Positions 36,961 to 49,357 of a stretch of DNA of 64,000 nucleotides are shown here, piece after piece. Origin of the DNA: Dendrobium chrysotoxum (Eukaryota > Streptophyta > Magnoliopsida > Asparagales > Orchidaceae); the NCBI GenBank assembly GCA_019925795.1, contig CM034309.1, forward strand, positions 16,362,729 to 16,426,728, written 5' to 3'. The notes below the pieces were generated by a model. The model searched no databases, had not been told where the DNA came from, and worked only from the letters and a program-made list of their open reading frames with translations. A program made the position numbers and the translations under genes. Position 1 is the first letter of the stretch. Every line of letters starts with the position of its first letter.

Positions 36961-38652
36961 GCCATAGGCATGGTAGGATTAGGATTTTTTTCTGCACATG
37001 TGTTTGATGTGGTGGTGTGATTGCCTTTAGATTGTCTGTGTTGTGGGCACTTGCCCTTAGGTGTTTAGCATAGATATATATATGCTTTTCTTGCAGGTGG
37101 CCATGTCCAAAGGGGGGGGGGGGGGTGCAAATAAATCATCAATATGAAAATTCTTGCATGAGAGGTGCCGCTTAAAACCCCCAAGTGATGTGGCCAATGG
37201 GATAGAAGCAGGTGCTTAGCACTTCAAGTGCTAGGCAAATTCTGAATGCGATATATTTATTATATGAACTATTTTCTGACTTTGTTTTACAGCTTTGAGT
37301 CATTTACATTTTGATATGTATTTGATAGAATTAGAAGCTATATTAAACTTGTGGGGTTTGGATTAAAAGAAGAGGTGAATCAAGAAAGCATGTATTTGTG
37401 AAAGGTGAAGCCTGAAGATCTACCTGAAAGCTTAAGTCTGAAGACCCCAACAAGTAGAGTCTGTAAGTAAATATTTAAATGGGTTGTATAATGACAGGCA
37501 ACTCAGCTGACAAATCTGGTTGTAATAATTCGGACTCTATGATTTACATTTCTTGTGTTTGATTTATACATTCAAGCATGTTTGATGTATTTTCCTGATT
37601 GTGCACTTGAAAATGCATGCTTTTTCCTAGGTTTCTTGTTTTGCTTGGGGGTGGCCTAGACTTTTGATGCGGTAGGCTCTTAGGACAAAAATAAATTTTC
37701 TACCCATTAAAATATAAGTAATCTAAAAAATCAAATTAGGCTCTACATTTTTTTTAACAAAAGAAAAACTGTTTGGCTCCTTAAAAGGAGCCAAGTTTTC
37801 TAAAACTTAAAATGATCATGTATAACCCAGTATGTTATATATAGAAAGCCCTCACTTAAGGACTAGATAATAATAATATATTTTCTTTATGAGTCAGCAT
37901 ATGCATACCCTTCATGGTCAGGCATCTTGGCCTCAAAGCCAAGCTGTAAGGCTTACTTTCGAAACAAAAAACAGCCTCCCTACTCTTTATGTGCATTGAG
38001 ACTGGAAATCATAATTTTAAAAGCGATTAGGTGGGTTTAGCTGGTACCTATTTCCAGACAGGGCAATAAATCCAGAAGTCGGGCTGGCTAGGCCTTATGA
38101 GAGGTGTAATTTGTAAGTCTCTTTGTATTCTGATAGACTTAGGTTTGAGGTACTACCTCTCATTAGTCCTCATCTTTGTTTTAGGATCCGAGGCAATGGT
38201 TGATTCTAATTATCATATAAATCCTCACCTTCTGGGCAATTCCTCCAACATATGTTGTTGGAATGTAAGCCTCAACCTGCTAATGAAAATATTAACTTAA
38301 ACAAAAATTATATTCCTAAAATGTAAAGCCTAATATAGGATAGTTTGAGTACATCTGAGTTTCTCTCAGAATCAAGTACTCCAACACTTCTTTCATTTGG
38401 CCCTCATTCCAAGAAATCTAATTTCAAGATTGATCCTCTCTCTTTTTTGAAATTCCTAAAGACTAAAACTCTTTAAACAAGATTTTCATGAATTTTAAAA
38501 TCAAACTTTAGCCAATGTTTAAATGATTTTCAAAAGAAAAGAAATCACTAGTTTAATCAAAAGTGTTCTCAAGTGTCAAAAACTTGAGATGTAATTAACT
38601 ATAAGGGCTTACCCCTATGAGGCATTTGTATCACAGAATAAATAAACTCCAT
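36961..38652. other. Intergenic DNA without a recognisable gene
   Basis: Contains a 14-base G run at 37112-37125, a TAGCACTT-c-AAGTGCTA palindrome near 37220, and at 38599-38619 a hairpin (CTATAAGGGC ... CCCCTATG) resembling the conserved hairpin near the 3' end of LTRs A-C. No coding evidence. Confidence 0.55.
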
Positions 38653-39050
38653 TCAATTTTTGAGAATCTCTATTAAATTGTAAATTTTATTATTAAGTTC
38701 ATAAAGAAATGATGTTTTTATTTTTCGGGATAATATATCATTTTTCTTATGTCGTACTTGATCATAAAGTATGCAATCCGTTTTGAGAATGGCAAAAATT
38801 CTCCAACACTTATGGCAATCCAGAGTACCATCCGAGTGAAGCTTGATTAAGTAAACCCATTTGTAATCAATGTCTATAATATTTGGAGGATAATGAGCAA
38901 TCCACCATGTATGACGTTTCTTAAGGGCTAGAAATTCTTCAACCATAACCTCCTTCAAACAATCTTGTTTACTAGCCTCTGAATAGCCTGAATGAATGGG
39001 AATTAAGGATCATACAGTATGAATGTCATACCAATTTAGATAATGGAGAT
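38653..39050 (-). mobile_element. Copia reverse transcriptase remnant (left half of a split element)
   Basis: The minus frame 38958-38653 has EFLALKKRHTW, then YKWVYLIKLHSDGTLD, the start of the RVT_2 domain. It degrades after the HKCWRIFAI segment. The integrase and gag parts of the same orientation lie on the other side of solo LTR B (43749-45200), so this and that segment are halves of one minus-strand copia relic. Confidence 0.85.
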
Positions 39051-39261
39051 TCTAATGTTAACCTCTGTGCAATAACCAAAAGAAAACAAAAAGGGGGATT
39101 TGAAATGCCTCTGCCATACCTACCCGAATCCCATGCGTATCCTACTACAGTCTCGTCCCACCGCTGCTACAGTCACTTCCGCCTCTGCGATTCGGCGCTA
39201 TAGTCACTTCGACTGGCAATAGCGCAATTTTTTTATTCTAAATCCCGCCTCTGCCTTCGGT

Positions 39262-39268
39262 TATAAAA
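39262..39268 (+). promoter_or_regulatory. TATA box of LTR B
   Basis: TATAAAA lies about 206 bp into the LTR. It is followed about 30 bases later by CAACTCACTCAC, a plausible start region. This implies a short U3 and a long transcribed R/U5. Confidence 0.6.
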
Positions 39269-39446
39269 CGCAAGCCAAATCCTTCGGACAACTCACTCAC
39301 ACACGCGAAGCCTTCCGAAGTCTCCCTCTCGCTCATTTCTTCCCATAGTCGGAACTCCTCCGCTGCTTCTCCTCCCGCGACTATCGTCTCCCTCTCCCGT
39401 CGTCTGCTCCGATCCCTCTCCCACTGAAACCTCCACCTTCCGATTT

Positions 39447-39503
<57 letters not shown>

Positions 39504-40251
39504 ACTTAGCTGAACCCGTCGTTGCTCCCGATCTCTATCAAGTTTCGATCCCAAGTCCGACGGCCCTTAGCTGTACTGACGTCGAGGCCACCTGCAACCG
39601 GACCTCACCCCTTCCTCCCTCTGTCTCAACTCCAGCCACCGCCTAGCCTTAGCCGAGACCTCCCCTCTGCCTACCGGAGCCTCCAAGCCGAATACCCTGC
39701 TCCCTGCCCGATTCCCTCTTATCTGCTTGTAGCCGACGCCTCCCAGGCCCCTCTACCCGATTTCCCTCATATAAGGTATTATTAGGTTTGATTATTGTTA
39801 TTATTTCTAATTATACCTATTGCTATAATAATATTATTAATTCTTATTATTATTACATTTATTATTATTATTATTTAATTATAATTATTTATTATTAATA
39901 ATGATTAATTATAGTTAATTATAATTATTATAATTAAATATTTTAATTATATTTAATTATTATTAATAACAATTAATTTTAATTAAAGTAAATTATGATT
40001 AATTTATAATTATTATGGTTAATTGATAATTAACTATAATTTATTAAAATTAATTATAATTAATTTTAGATTTAAAATTAATTATTATCAAATATAATTA
40101 AATATGATTAATTATTATAATTATAATTAATTATTCTTAAATTATAATTAATTACATTAATTATAATTAATTATAATTAATAAAAAAAAGAGAAGAAAAG
40201 AAAATCCCTCTCTTATCTCGGTGTGCGTGACGGGCCAGTCAACCACCTATA

Positions 40252-40641
40252 CACGCTTTCTTAAGCGTGGTAGGAGGAAAACCGGTGCGACACCTACGAC
40301 GAGGTAGGTGAGCGGCCCTTGACCCTAAAATCCTGTCCTCGGCGTTCGTGTCGAGCCGGCAAACCGCCTATACATGCTTTCTTAAATGTGGTGGGAAGGG
40401 AACCCAGTGCGACACCTACGGCGAGGCGGGTAGGCCCTATGCACACTTTTCTTAGCGTGGTGGGGACGATCTTAAGTACCCGTACGCGGCTCTGTACCTG
40501 CGAGAAAACAAATGCTTTTCCTTTTCAAGTACATTTGAAGACCCATACAAGCTTTCTTAAGCGTGGTGGGGGATTGAAGACTTTACACGGCCGCGGTGTC
40601 CTCGAAAGAGGGCATCTACCATACACGCTTTCTTAAGCGTG
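40252..40641 (+). repeat. Hairpin array in LTR B
   Basis: Five copies of a CACGCTT-tctt-AAGCGTG hairpin or its variants. 40252-40269 and 40624-40641 are perfect 7-bp stems; 40373-40390, about 40441-40459 and about 40548-40565 are weaker. The first two are followed by a GTGCGACACCTACG box. A separate 7-bp stem with a GAAA loop (TGTCCTC / GAGGGCA) lies at 40597-40614. Confidence 0.85.
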
Positions 40642-43600
40642 GTGGGAAAGGCCCAGTTTTTCATAGTTTCCCCTAAACAGGGGAGACGCCGGGAGGCTGC
40701 CGAAATTTCGGGTGAACAGAAGACTTTACTTGAACCTGATTTGAACATCAAATGAGCAAAACTTGTACTCAAACCTGGTTCCATTCGAACATAAATAAAC
40801 TCAAATATAAATCAAACATGAATTTGGACTCGCCGGCAGGGGACTTGATGCAAGAGAACATTGAACTTGAATTGAACCATGAACTGAATGTGAACAAATA
40901 CAAAGAAATTGAATCGAGTTCAACCAAGAAGAACCCGAGTTTGAACTCAAGTAAATACTTGAGTTGCGCCACAGAGGACTTGGACAACTTGAATTGAATT
41001 GAGAATTCGACCTAAATTCAAATGAATTAAGTTTGAATGTGAACAGAATGCAAGCAAATAAGCAAGAGCTTGTGACAGAAGCAGAATCCCGCATGCAAAT
41101 TATTTGCGAATAATGATGCAAAGCCTCCAAATAAGCATTAATGAACAAGACATGATATAAGTGGCAAATAAACTCTCAAATGCAAATGAACATGCAAGAA
41201 TCCCTAGTGGGTAAAGAACCCCAAGAACAATCCGCTTGTAAGTAAAGAGCAGAGTGAAAAATATGAGGGCAACCTCACAAGCCATAACACAAAAATCTAT
41301 AGTTGATTCATGAAAGCCACGTCAAGAAGAAGATAAATTGCTAATTAGCATCAAGAGGTTGGTGTTATCCTTCATTTTGTGAGGACATCGTGTAGGATAC
41401 AACGATATACTTGCAATCAACAACTTAAAGTTTTCTGATCAGCATCAAGAGATTGTCATATCAACTCAAAAGCTCATTACACAAGAAGAACAGTATGTGC
41501 AAGAGAAAATGTGGCCACTTGCATATGATTGGGAATTCAAATATAATGCTTGCACAAATATATCAACTCATTTGCGAAGGAGAGATTTGTAATAAACAGA
41601 TAAATAAAGAGCAAGATGAGTATGATCTACACAATCAAGCAAGTACCCCAAATTCCTACAAGCATAATTCACTCACAAATGATAATGAAATTCAATGCTT
41701 TGGGTGACTTGAAGTGATGGTAAAACTGCAATGAGCAATATGACTTTGAAATCAAATGACAGTTGCAACCAGAAAGATCTGACGCATAGCAGAAGCGACG
41801 ACGTAATATGGAAGATATACTTGTCATTCCAGTCATCTCAAAGACTACAATTATTTAGGAAAGGATATCTTGTAAGGATCACTCGAAGAATTTGATGTAT
41901 CTTCCATCACTATAGTTGTCAGCTTAAGGTAGCAGCCACTGATTTTCATACGAGTTATTGGGAGAGAAAATTGGATCAAATCGTCTTCAAAAATGAAGAA
42001 AGTGAATCCCAGTTCAATCAAGTTCTGAATGTCAAGTTGAATGAGATTATCAGGGCTTACGAGCTCCTGATGAATGAGTGGTCCCCTAAGCTTACATTGA
42101 TGATCGTATAGGACTCAAAAGTGAAAGATGTATAGTATATACCAGCTCCCACGAGCCGCTGTGGGAGACCCATTGTATACTCAATCTACTGTCCACAAGT
42201 AAAGTACAAAGTGAACACATCAAATATGAGCTCCTACGAGCCGTTGTCGAAGACCTTTTAAATATCTTAAAGTTCCCCGCACGTACACTAGAATATGTAT
42301 GCACATAGGTACACATAAATGTACGTGTAACTATAAACCCGCATGGGCCTCGGCGAGCGTGTTATTGGTACGCACGTGACGTCTAGGGATGCTGCGCGGG
42401 TCAATAAGTGAAGTGCATTTTGAGCCCGATCCTCCTACACAGGTAAATAGGAGTCGACACGGCTCGAACCATTAAATAAATATGCGGTCGCGAGATCGAC
42501 CGGAATATTTATTTTATAGTTTATAGTAGGCCTTCAAGGCCTATAATCAAGAGAATTCACTAGCAAAGGTCCAAAGCCTACGAAACCCGATCCTCTATCG
42601 ACCAGTAGATAGAGTCGACAGGGTCCAATCAATAAAAGTATAAATGATCTCATGCACCCCAATGATGGCCGTGTTGAATGAAAATATCAACCGGAGGGGT
42701 CCATTTTAAATATTTCAAAATACCACCCAAATGCTCCAAAATCCAAAAAAAAATTCAAAAATCATCAAAATCCCAAAAATATTTAAAACTGAAATCAAAC
42801 CATCAAACACTCAAAACATAAAATCCATCCACCCTCCGCAACAGTTTGCCGAGATGGATAAATTGAAGAATACTTCAGCTCACAAAGAGCTAATGCCTGG
42901 TCGAAAATATCACTAGGATCCATTCTCAAACAATCTCCTGCCAGCAAGGACGTGGTACGAGTCCTCTAACCGGCAGTTTCGCCGCCAAATGGCACTGCAG
43001 GATAAACGGTTATGACTCGGGGCCCTCTGAACCAGGTGGTCGCCGCCAAATGGCACCATTATATTATGGTTATGGCCAGAGCCCGTATGCTCCCCAATGG
43101 CATCAAATCCTTGAGATATGAATCAATAGGATATGATCGATAGGGCACTAAGCCCTCTGTTAGCTAAGGTGGATTCAAATTTGTCCCCTTAGATAAACAT
43201 TCACCCCAGGTCTACAAGGTACCCTTGGACGAAGCAACCCATGGCTGCCGACAAGGATCCTTCTGTCAGGTTGGGTCGACTACCTCCTCTGACTAAGTAG
43301 ACCAGGGACCACGATGACCCGGGATGACGAAACCATGGGATCTTGATCGGGTCCATCATCCATTCCCCCACCATCCGCTTTAAGTGCGAGATGGTGAAAT
43401 TTTTGATTTTAAATATTAAAATTTTCAAACTTCCAATACTCATACCCATGCTGCTACTATATGCCAGATCCGTATATTTCTACGTATCTGATTGACGACT
43501 AGCCTTAATCGAAAGTTCTCTCTCGTTACCGGGAGGGGTAATTAACTATAGGGGCTTGCGCCTATAGGAAACCAGAACTCAGATCATAAAGTCCTCGCAA

Positions 43601-43748
43601 AATGAGGGCGAAATCTCTGGGTAGTGTCTTATCTACAAACCCATCTGCCTTCCAAAATTTACCCCGGAACTAAATCCGTTAAAACTCCCCCGAAAAGAAA
43701 ACAAAAGCGGGCGGAGGCTGGGGCCGAATTTTCGGAGCCCACATCTAA

Positions 43749-45200
43749 AAGATTGTCTAGGAGTAGTGATAGAATTCCAACTAGCAGGTTCAAATAGCAG
43801 ATCAATTTGCATAAGCTAAAAATGTCTAAAAGATAGGTAATATTTCATATTTTTGATGAAAAACATAAATCCAGGTATATTTGTTGTAATCATCAATGCA
43901 TGTTGTAAGTATTTATACTTTCCATTCGATAAAATATTATTAATATCTCCAAATACCACAATCAATCAAGTCAAAATGATTTTCAGCACGACCATCAAGT
44001 GCTAGGATAAGAGAGACCTTGCTTTTCCAAATTTTGCATGTTGAGCAATCAAATAAAATATGAGAAATTTGATCTTTACTATCCAACATACTAGAGTTCA
44101 TTAAATGAGATAAAACACTAGAAATTGAATGGCCTAATTATTTGTGCCATAGACAATCATTTTCATTTACGATAGTATAAAACAATGAGGAAAAGTCAAA
44201 AAATAAAAGGATGCAAAAGAAATTATCATCCAATTTTAAGCCACCTTATGACTGTTTTCTCCATCATATGATCCCACATAATGTAACAATAACAAGAAAA
44301 TTGAACATCATAATTCTTATCAATTAATTTTCCTGCTGAGATAAGATTAACAGAAAGCTTAGATGAAGAATGCATCTTTTATGAAATAATTAATATCTCT
44401 AATAACTTTAATAAGTAATTGACTATCATTAACAATCTAAATAGATAATGATCCATTATATGGTCGGAAATTAGGAAAAATATGAAGTACTAGTTGTATG
44501 ATTAAATGCAACATAATAAAGCCAAGATGGACTTAGTGCATTCATACCTTATAGACCAAAGGCTGATAGGGCTTTAATAATTATTTATTGAATCATTCTA
44601 GAAATAAGACTTGATCTATCCACAACTTTTAAACTAATAATATGATCAACAACAATTGCTTGTTTAAAATTTGATTATTATTTTTGAGTATTAGTTTGAC
44701 ATTTCAAATAATGTGCCTAGGATTTTTATCATAATTGCAAAAAACAGTTGGCAACAAAATGTTCAAAACCCTTACAACTGACGCATTGTACATATTGTTT
44801 GTCTTTTCCTTTGTTTTTCTTATGAGTTCCTCACAAAGTTGCATTCTCATATGCATTATGCTATTAAAAGAAGGTTTATGTCACAAGACGTTTCTCCTCG
44901 CAAAGTAATCATCTAAAGTTTTATGCTATTCAAAGATGGTTTATGTCACAAGACGTTTCTCCTCGCAAAGTAATCCTTTAACACATTCGAAGGATGAGAA
45001 GGGCCACAATTCATTAAACTCTAAAGACAGTTGCATGTTCATTCACTTTATGCAATTAAAATATGGTTTATTTCATAAGACATTGCTCCTTGAGAAGTAA
45101 TCCTCTAAAGCACACATTCGAAGAATGAGAAGAGCCACAATTCATCAAACTAGAACTAAGAGCCTCAAATTTAGGACAAAGTTTCATAAAAAAACTAATC
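43749..45200 (-). mobile_element. Copia gag and integrase remnant (right half of the split element)
   Basis: Minus strand. The zinc knuckle CVSCKGFEHFVANC (CX2CX4HX4C) is at 44785-44744. The pre-integrase motif DCLWHK-stop-LGH lies near 44155-44125. The CSTCKIWKSK and HFDLIDCGIW segments of integrase lie near 44050-43970. Stops are frequent. The gag part at about 44860-45170 holds internal tandem duplications. The RT half lies left of LTR B at 39050-38653. LTRs of this element were not identified. Confidence 0.8.
44865..45170 (-). repeat. Tandem duplications inside the copia gag relic
   Basis: A segment containing GGTTTATGTCACAAGACG occurs at about 44873 and again at about 44938. A more diverged third copy (GGTTTATTTCATAAGACA) is near 45065. 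The flanking ATTCGAAGGATGAGAAG segment also repeats near 44987 and 45117. Confidence 0.75.
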
Positions 45201-47601
45201 TCTCTTGCATTTTTCATGAACTTATTGAGTTATTCAACAGGTAATTTGTATAGGTCATGTCAGCTAAATCAATAAATAAAATTTGGAATCTATAGTGGAA
45301 AGGTCTCCTTAGGTGTAACTAAGAAGCTAATATGGTGGATATAGTGGACTCTTGGTTGAAGATATCAGGGATATAATTTTACTTTATATAAAAGAATATA
45401 TGAGGATTGAATGGAAGTAGTTTGGGGCTTAAGAGGCTTTGGCAAGGTTGATGTCCTAGAGTATAGAAGTCAAGGTGTGAATCAACCATGAAAAAAATTA
45501 TCTTTCTTCTAAAAGAATAATCTAAGAAATGAAAGCAAAATATCTTTTATTTAGACAAATGATAATCAAACTCAAGGAGATGATATCTTTTATTAGGGTG
45601 AAAGACATTTGATATATAACCTAGATAATATTGAAAGCCCTTCATTTGAGTGAGAGAAGTCAATCTTACAATAGGGTATCCTTCATTTAGGCAAAGGGAA
45701 GTCAGACGAAATGAAATATCTTTTATTTAGGTGAAAGAGACTCAAAATATCTTTCATTTAGGAAAAACATTCAAGATATGAGATAGAAACTACATCTCAT
45801 GCTAAGGCTTAATGAACTCAAGAAAAAAAAAAATCTTTAATTTAGCCAAAAGATGCTAATAGCATGCATCTCTAAGAATCAAGGTGAGAGTCCTTCATCT
45901 GGGTGTGAGAAATAAATTTTGAGGAAGGTCAACCTTCATTTAGGCAAATAGAAACTTGGAATATTGAATATTTCATCGAGGGGAGATACTCCCAAGATAT
46001 AGAATATCTTTTATTTAGGTGAAAGGCACCGAAGATGTGAGACAAAGAAACCTCATATCAAGCTAAGGCTCAATGAATTAAATAATAATAATAAAAATAA
46101 TAAAAGAATCTTTCAATAAGCCAAAAGATACTCGAATCATGTGTCTCATGAAATCATCATGAGTCTTGATTTGGGCAACGACAATCAACTTTAAGGATGG
46201 ATAGCCTTAATTTAGGTGAAAGGAGATTTGAGATATACCATGGTTTAAAAAATATCAAAAGCATAAGCCTCAAGGCACGCCTCGGTATAAGGCTCAGGAA
46301 AAACACCTCACACTTGTGCCTCATTATCCCCAGTGTAGCTTAACGCCTTTTTTGCTTGAGTTATGTACCTTTAGGATTTATGACTTGATGCGTTTGAGGC
46401 GTGCATCTCGAACAATTTTTAAGAACATGTGTTTGACCATATGTTCAAGTGCATATAACTTTAATTGTTGTTAGAACATATGTTCAAATTTTATTCAAAC
46501 CATAATCAAATGTGATTTGAACCATGATCAAATATAGTTTAAACATGGTTCGAATAAAATTCGAACACTTGTTCAAACATGGTTAGAACCATGATTTAAT
46601 ATAAATATGGTTGTTCGAACCCTAATGGATCATGCTTCGAGAAAGGTTCAAACACATTTTAACCGTGTCTGATCATGGTTTGAATTCTAATAAGTTTCAC
46701 ACTTCAACTTTGGATTATCATTCACGGTTGAGATTTGCTTTCTTTTTCTAATAATATGATTTTGTGGTGTATGATGATGAACAAAGTAAATCTATTGATG
46801 ATTTATTGAATATTTATGATTTTTTGATTTAATGGGTTTTTATTTTTCAGTCTGTAGTTTACGTCATTATCTGCCTCCAGGCTTACAACAACTTATAAGG
46901 ACAAAATGCCTCAGTTCTCGATTTTTGCCAGTTAAAATCTTGAGACAAATAACCTTTATTGAGGTGAAAGATCAGTGAACTCAACGAAGACAAATATCTT
47001 TATTTCAATGATTAGGTTTTTGTCTAAAAAGGCTATACCTACAAGGGAAAGAGCTATCATCCTCGAGATCTCATTAAATGGGGAAAAGGCATACCCAGTC
47101 CATGGGTCAAGTTAGAGAGAAAGCATTGCATGTAAACCAAGGGGACTTGAATTATTTGAGGATTCCAATTCCACAAACACTATAACATAGAAAGAGGGTT
47201 GTAGTTTTAGTAATCTAAACCCAATTTGGAATCACTAAAAAAAAAAAAAAGAGCAAGATAACATCCACAAGGTCTATTCCTTATTCTTATCATATGTAAT
47301 GTAAAAAATGATAAATCACCCAAGACTGGCGTGATTATTAACTAATTTGTCAAACCAAGTCCAAGCTATTGAAGGAAAATATCATCATCCTTAAGGCTTG
47401 GCTTGATTATTTGTTGACTTCTAGTAATTCATAGCCAAGCCATAAGGAGTAAACTGGGGGTTTTAATTTGTTAAAAAAGTCTTAGTTTGAATATCTTGAT
47501 ACAATATATTGATCCTAATTCAGTGTTCAAAAAGAATTGAGAGAAGTGGGAGAATCATCCCTAACTCTTAGATTCTATTTTTAAAACATTTATTGATTTT
47601 T
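45201..47601. other. Intergenic DNA with degenerate repeats
   Basis: No gene recognised. Between 45480 and 46240 the phrases ATCTTTTATTTAGGTGAAAG and GCTAAGGCTCAATGAA recur in two diverged copies about 258 bp apart (near 45797 and 46055). A fold-back structure lies at 46474-46574. A 14-base A run lies near 47238. Confidence 0.55.
46474..46574. repeat. Long imperfect inverted repeat (30-bp arms)
   Basis: Arms at 46474-46503 and 46545-46574 match at 26 of 30 positions, and three of the four differences would be G-U pairs in RNA. The 41-base loop contains a smaller CAAAT/ATTTG stem. It could be a fold-back transposon relic or a small-RNA-type hairpin; there is no proof of transcription. Confidence 0.75.
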
Positions 47602-49169
47602 TGTGGGCTCCAAAAATTCGGCCCCGGCCTCCGCCCGCTTTTGTGCTTTCTTCGGGGGGGAGTTTTAACGATTTAAGTTCCGGGGTAAATTTTGGAAGGC
47701 AGATGAGATAGTAGATAAGACACTACCCAGAGATTTCGCCCTCATTTTGCGAGGACTTTATGATCTGAGTTCTGGTTTCCTATAGGCGCAAGCCCCTATA
47801 GTTAATTACCCCTCCCGGTAACGAGAGAGAACTTTCGATTAAGGCTAGTCGTCAATCAGATACGTATAGATACGTGAGTCTGTCATATAGTAGCAGCATG
47901 GGTTGAAGGTTTGAATGTTTGAGGATTTTGATATTTAAAACAGAAATTTTCACCACCTTACACTTAGAGCGGATGGTGGGGGAATGGATGATAGACCCGA
48001 TCAAGATCCCATGGTTCTGTCATCCCGGGCCATCGTGGTCCCTGGTCTACTTAGTCAGAGGAGGTAGTCGACCCAACCTGACAGAAGGATCCTTGTCGGC
48101 AGCCATGGGTTGCTTCGTCCAAGGGTACCTTGTAGACCGGGGTGAATATTTGCCTAAGGGGACAAATTTGAATCCACCTTAGCTAACAGAGGGTTTTGTG
48201 CCCTATCGATCATATCCTATTGATTCATATCTCAAGGATTTGATGCCATTGGGGAGCATACGGGCTCTGGCCATAACCATAATATAATGGTGCCATTTGG
48301 CGGCGACCACCTGGTTCAGAGGGCCCCGAGTCATAACCGTTTATCCTGCAGTGCCATTTGGCGGCGAAACTGCCGGTTAGAGGACTCGTACCACGTCCTT
48401 GCTGGCAGGAGATTGTTTGAGAATGGATCATAGTGATATTTTCGACTAGGCACTAGCTCTATGTGAGTTGAAGTATATTTTGATTTGTCCACCTCGGCAA
48501 ACTGTTGCGGAGGATGGATGAATTTTGCTTTAAGTGGTTTGATAGTTGGATTTCAATTTTTAAATATCTGGAGTTGAAAAGATTTTTTAGATTTTGGGAT
48601 TTTTCAGAAGATTGGATTTTGTAGGGAATTTGGGATTTTGGGAGTTTTGTGGAGTTTTGGATTTTGTGAAATTTGAGATAGTATTTTGAAACGATCTGTG
48701 TGGACCCCTCCGGTTGAGGCTTGCATTCAACACGGCCATCATCGGGGTGTATGGGGTCATTTATATTTTATTGATTTGAACCTTATCGACTCTATCTAGT
48801 AATTGACAGAGGATCGGGTTTCGTAGGCTTTGTGCCCTTGTAAGTGAATTCTCTTGATTATAGGCCTTGAAGGCCTAATATGAACGTATAAAATAAATAT
48901 TCCGGTCGACCTCGCAACCGCATATTTATTTAATAGTTCGAGCCGTGTCGACTCCTATCTACCCGTATAGGAGGATCGGGCTCGAACTTGAATTCACTTA
49001 TTGACCCGCGCAGCATCCCTAGACGTCACGTGTGTACTAATAACACGCTCGCCGGGGCCCATGCGGGTGTTTAGTACATCCCCTTATGTGTACATATGTG
49101 TATACATATTATGGTGCATGTGCGGGGGATTATCATTTGAATGCAGCATTCTGTTTTAGAAGCTCGTAG

Positions 49170-49357
49170 ACGCCTTCTGTCTGCTTGTACGAGTGTTGCA
49201 GATCCGGTGGCGTGGCGCCAGGGTTGCATTTGGGGATTTGTACGCCTTCTGTCTGCTCGCATAGGTGTTGCAGATCCGGCGGCGTGGCGCCAGGGTTGCA
49301 TTTGGGGATTTGTACGCCTTCTGTCTGCTCGCATAGGTGTTGCAGATCCGGCGGCGT
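49170..49357 (-). repeat. 72-bp tandem repeat in LTR C (about 2.6 copies)
   Basis: The start ACGCCTTCTGTCTGCT recurs at 49170, 49242 and 49314, exactly 72 bp apart. The copies are nearly identical, suggesting recent expansion. Because 72 is a multiple of three, repetitive open frames appear on both strands; these are not genes. Confidence 0.95.

Larger units (their letters stand above)
39056..43743 (+). mobile_element. Solo LTR B of the giant Tat-lineage element (4688 bp)
   Basis: Begins TGTTAACCTCTGTGC, ends TTCGGAGCCCACA and is flanked by the 5-bp repeat tctaa at 39051-39055 and 43744-43748. Internal order equals LTR A: TATAAAA at 39262-39268, GA microsatellite 39450-39500, TTAATTA-rich block 39777-40188, hairpin array 40252-40641, invariant box 40681-40701, TTGAA-rich tract, and a conserved 3' part from about 42335. 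It lies inside a minus-strand copia relic, so it inserted after that element. No internal region is present. Confidence 0.93.

Noticed and set aside
37112..37140. G run followed by TGCAAATAAAT as a polypurine tract plus LTR start
   Set aside because: No matching LTR copy or terminal CA was found nearby.
49071..49334. Repetitive open frames on both strands in LTR C
   Set aside because: They result from a 72-bp tandem repeat, whose length is a multiple of three.
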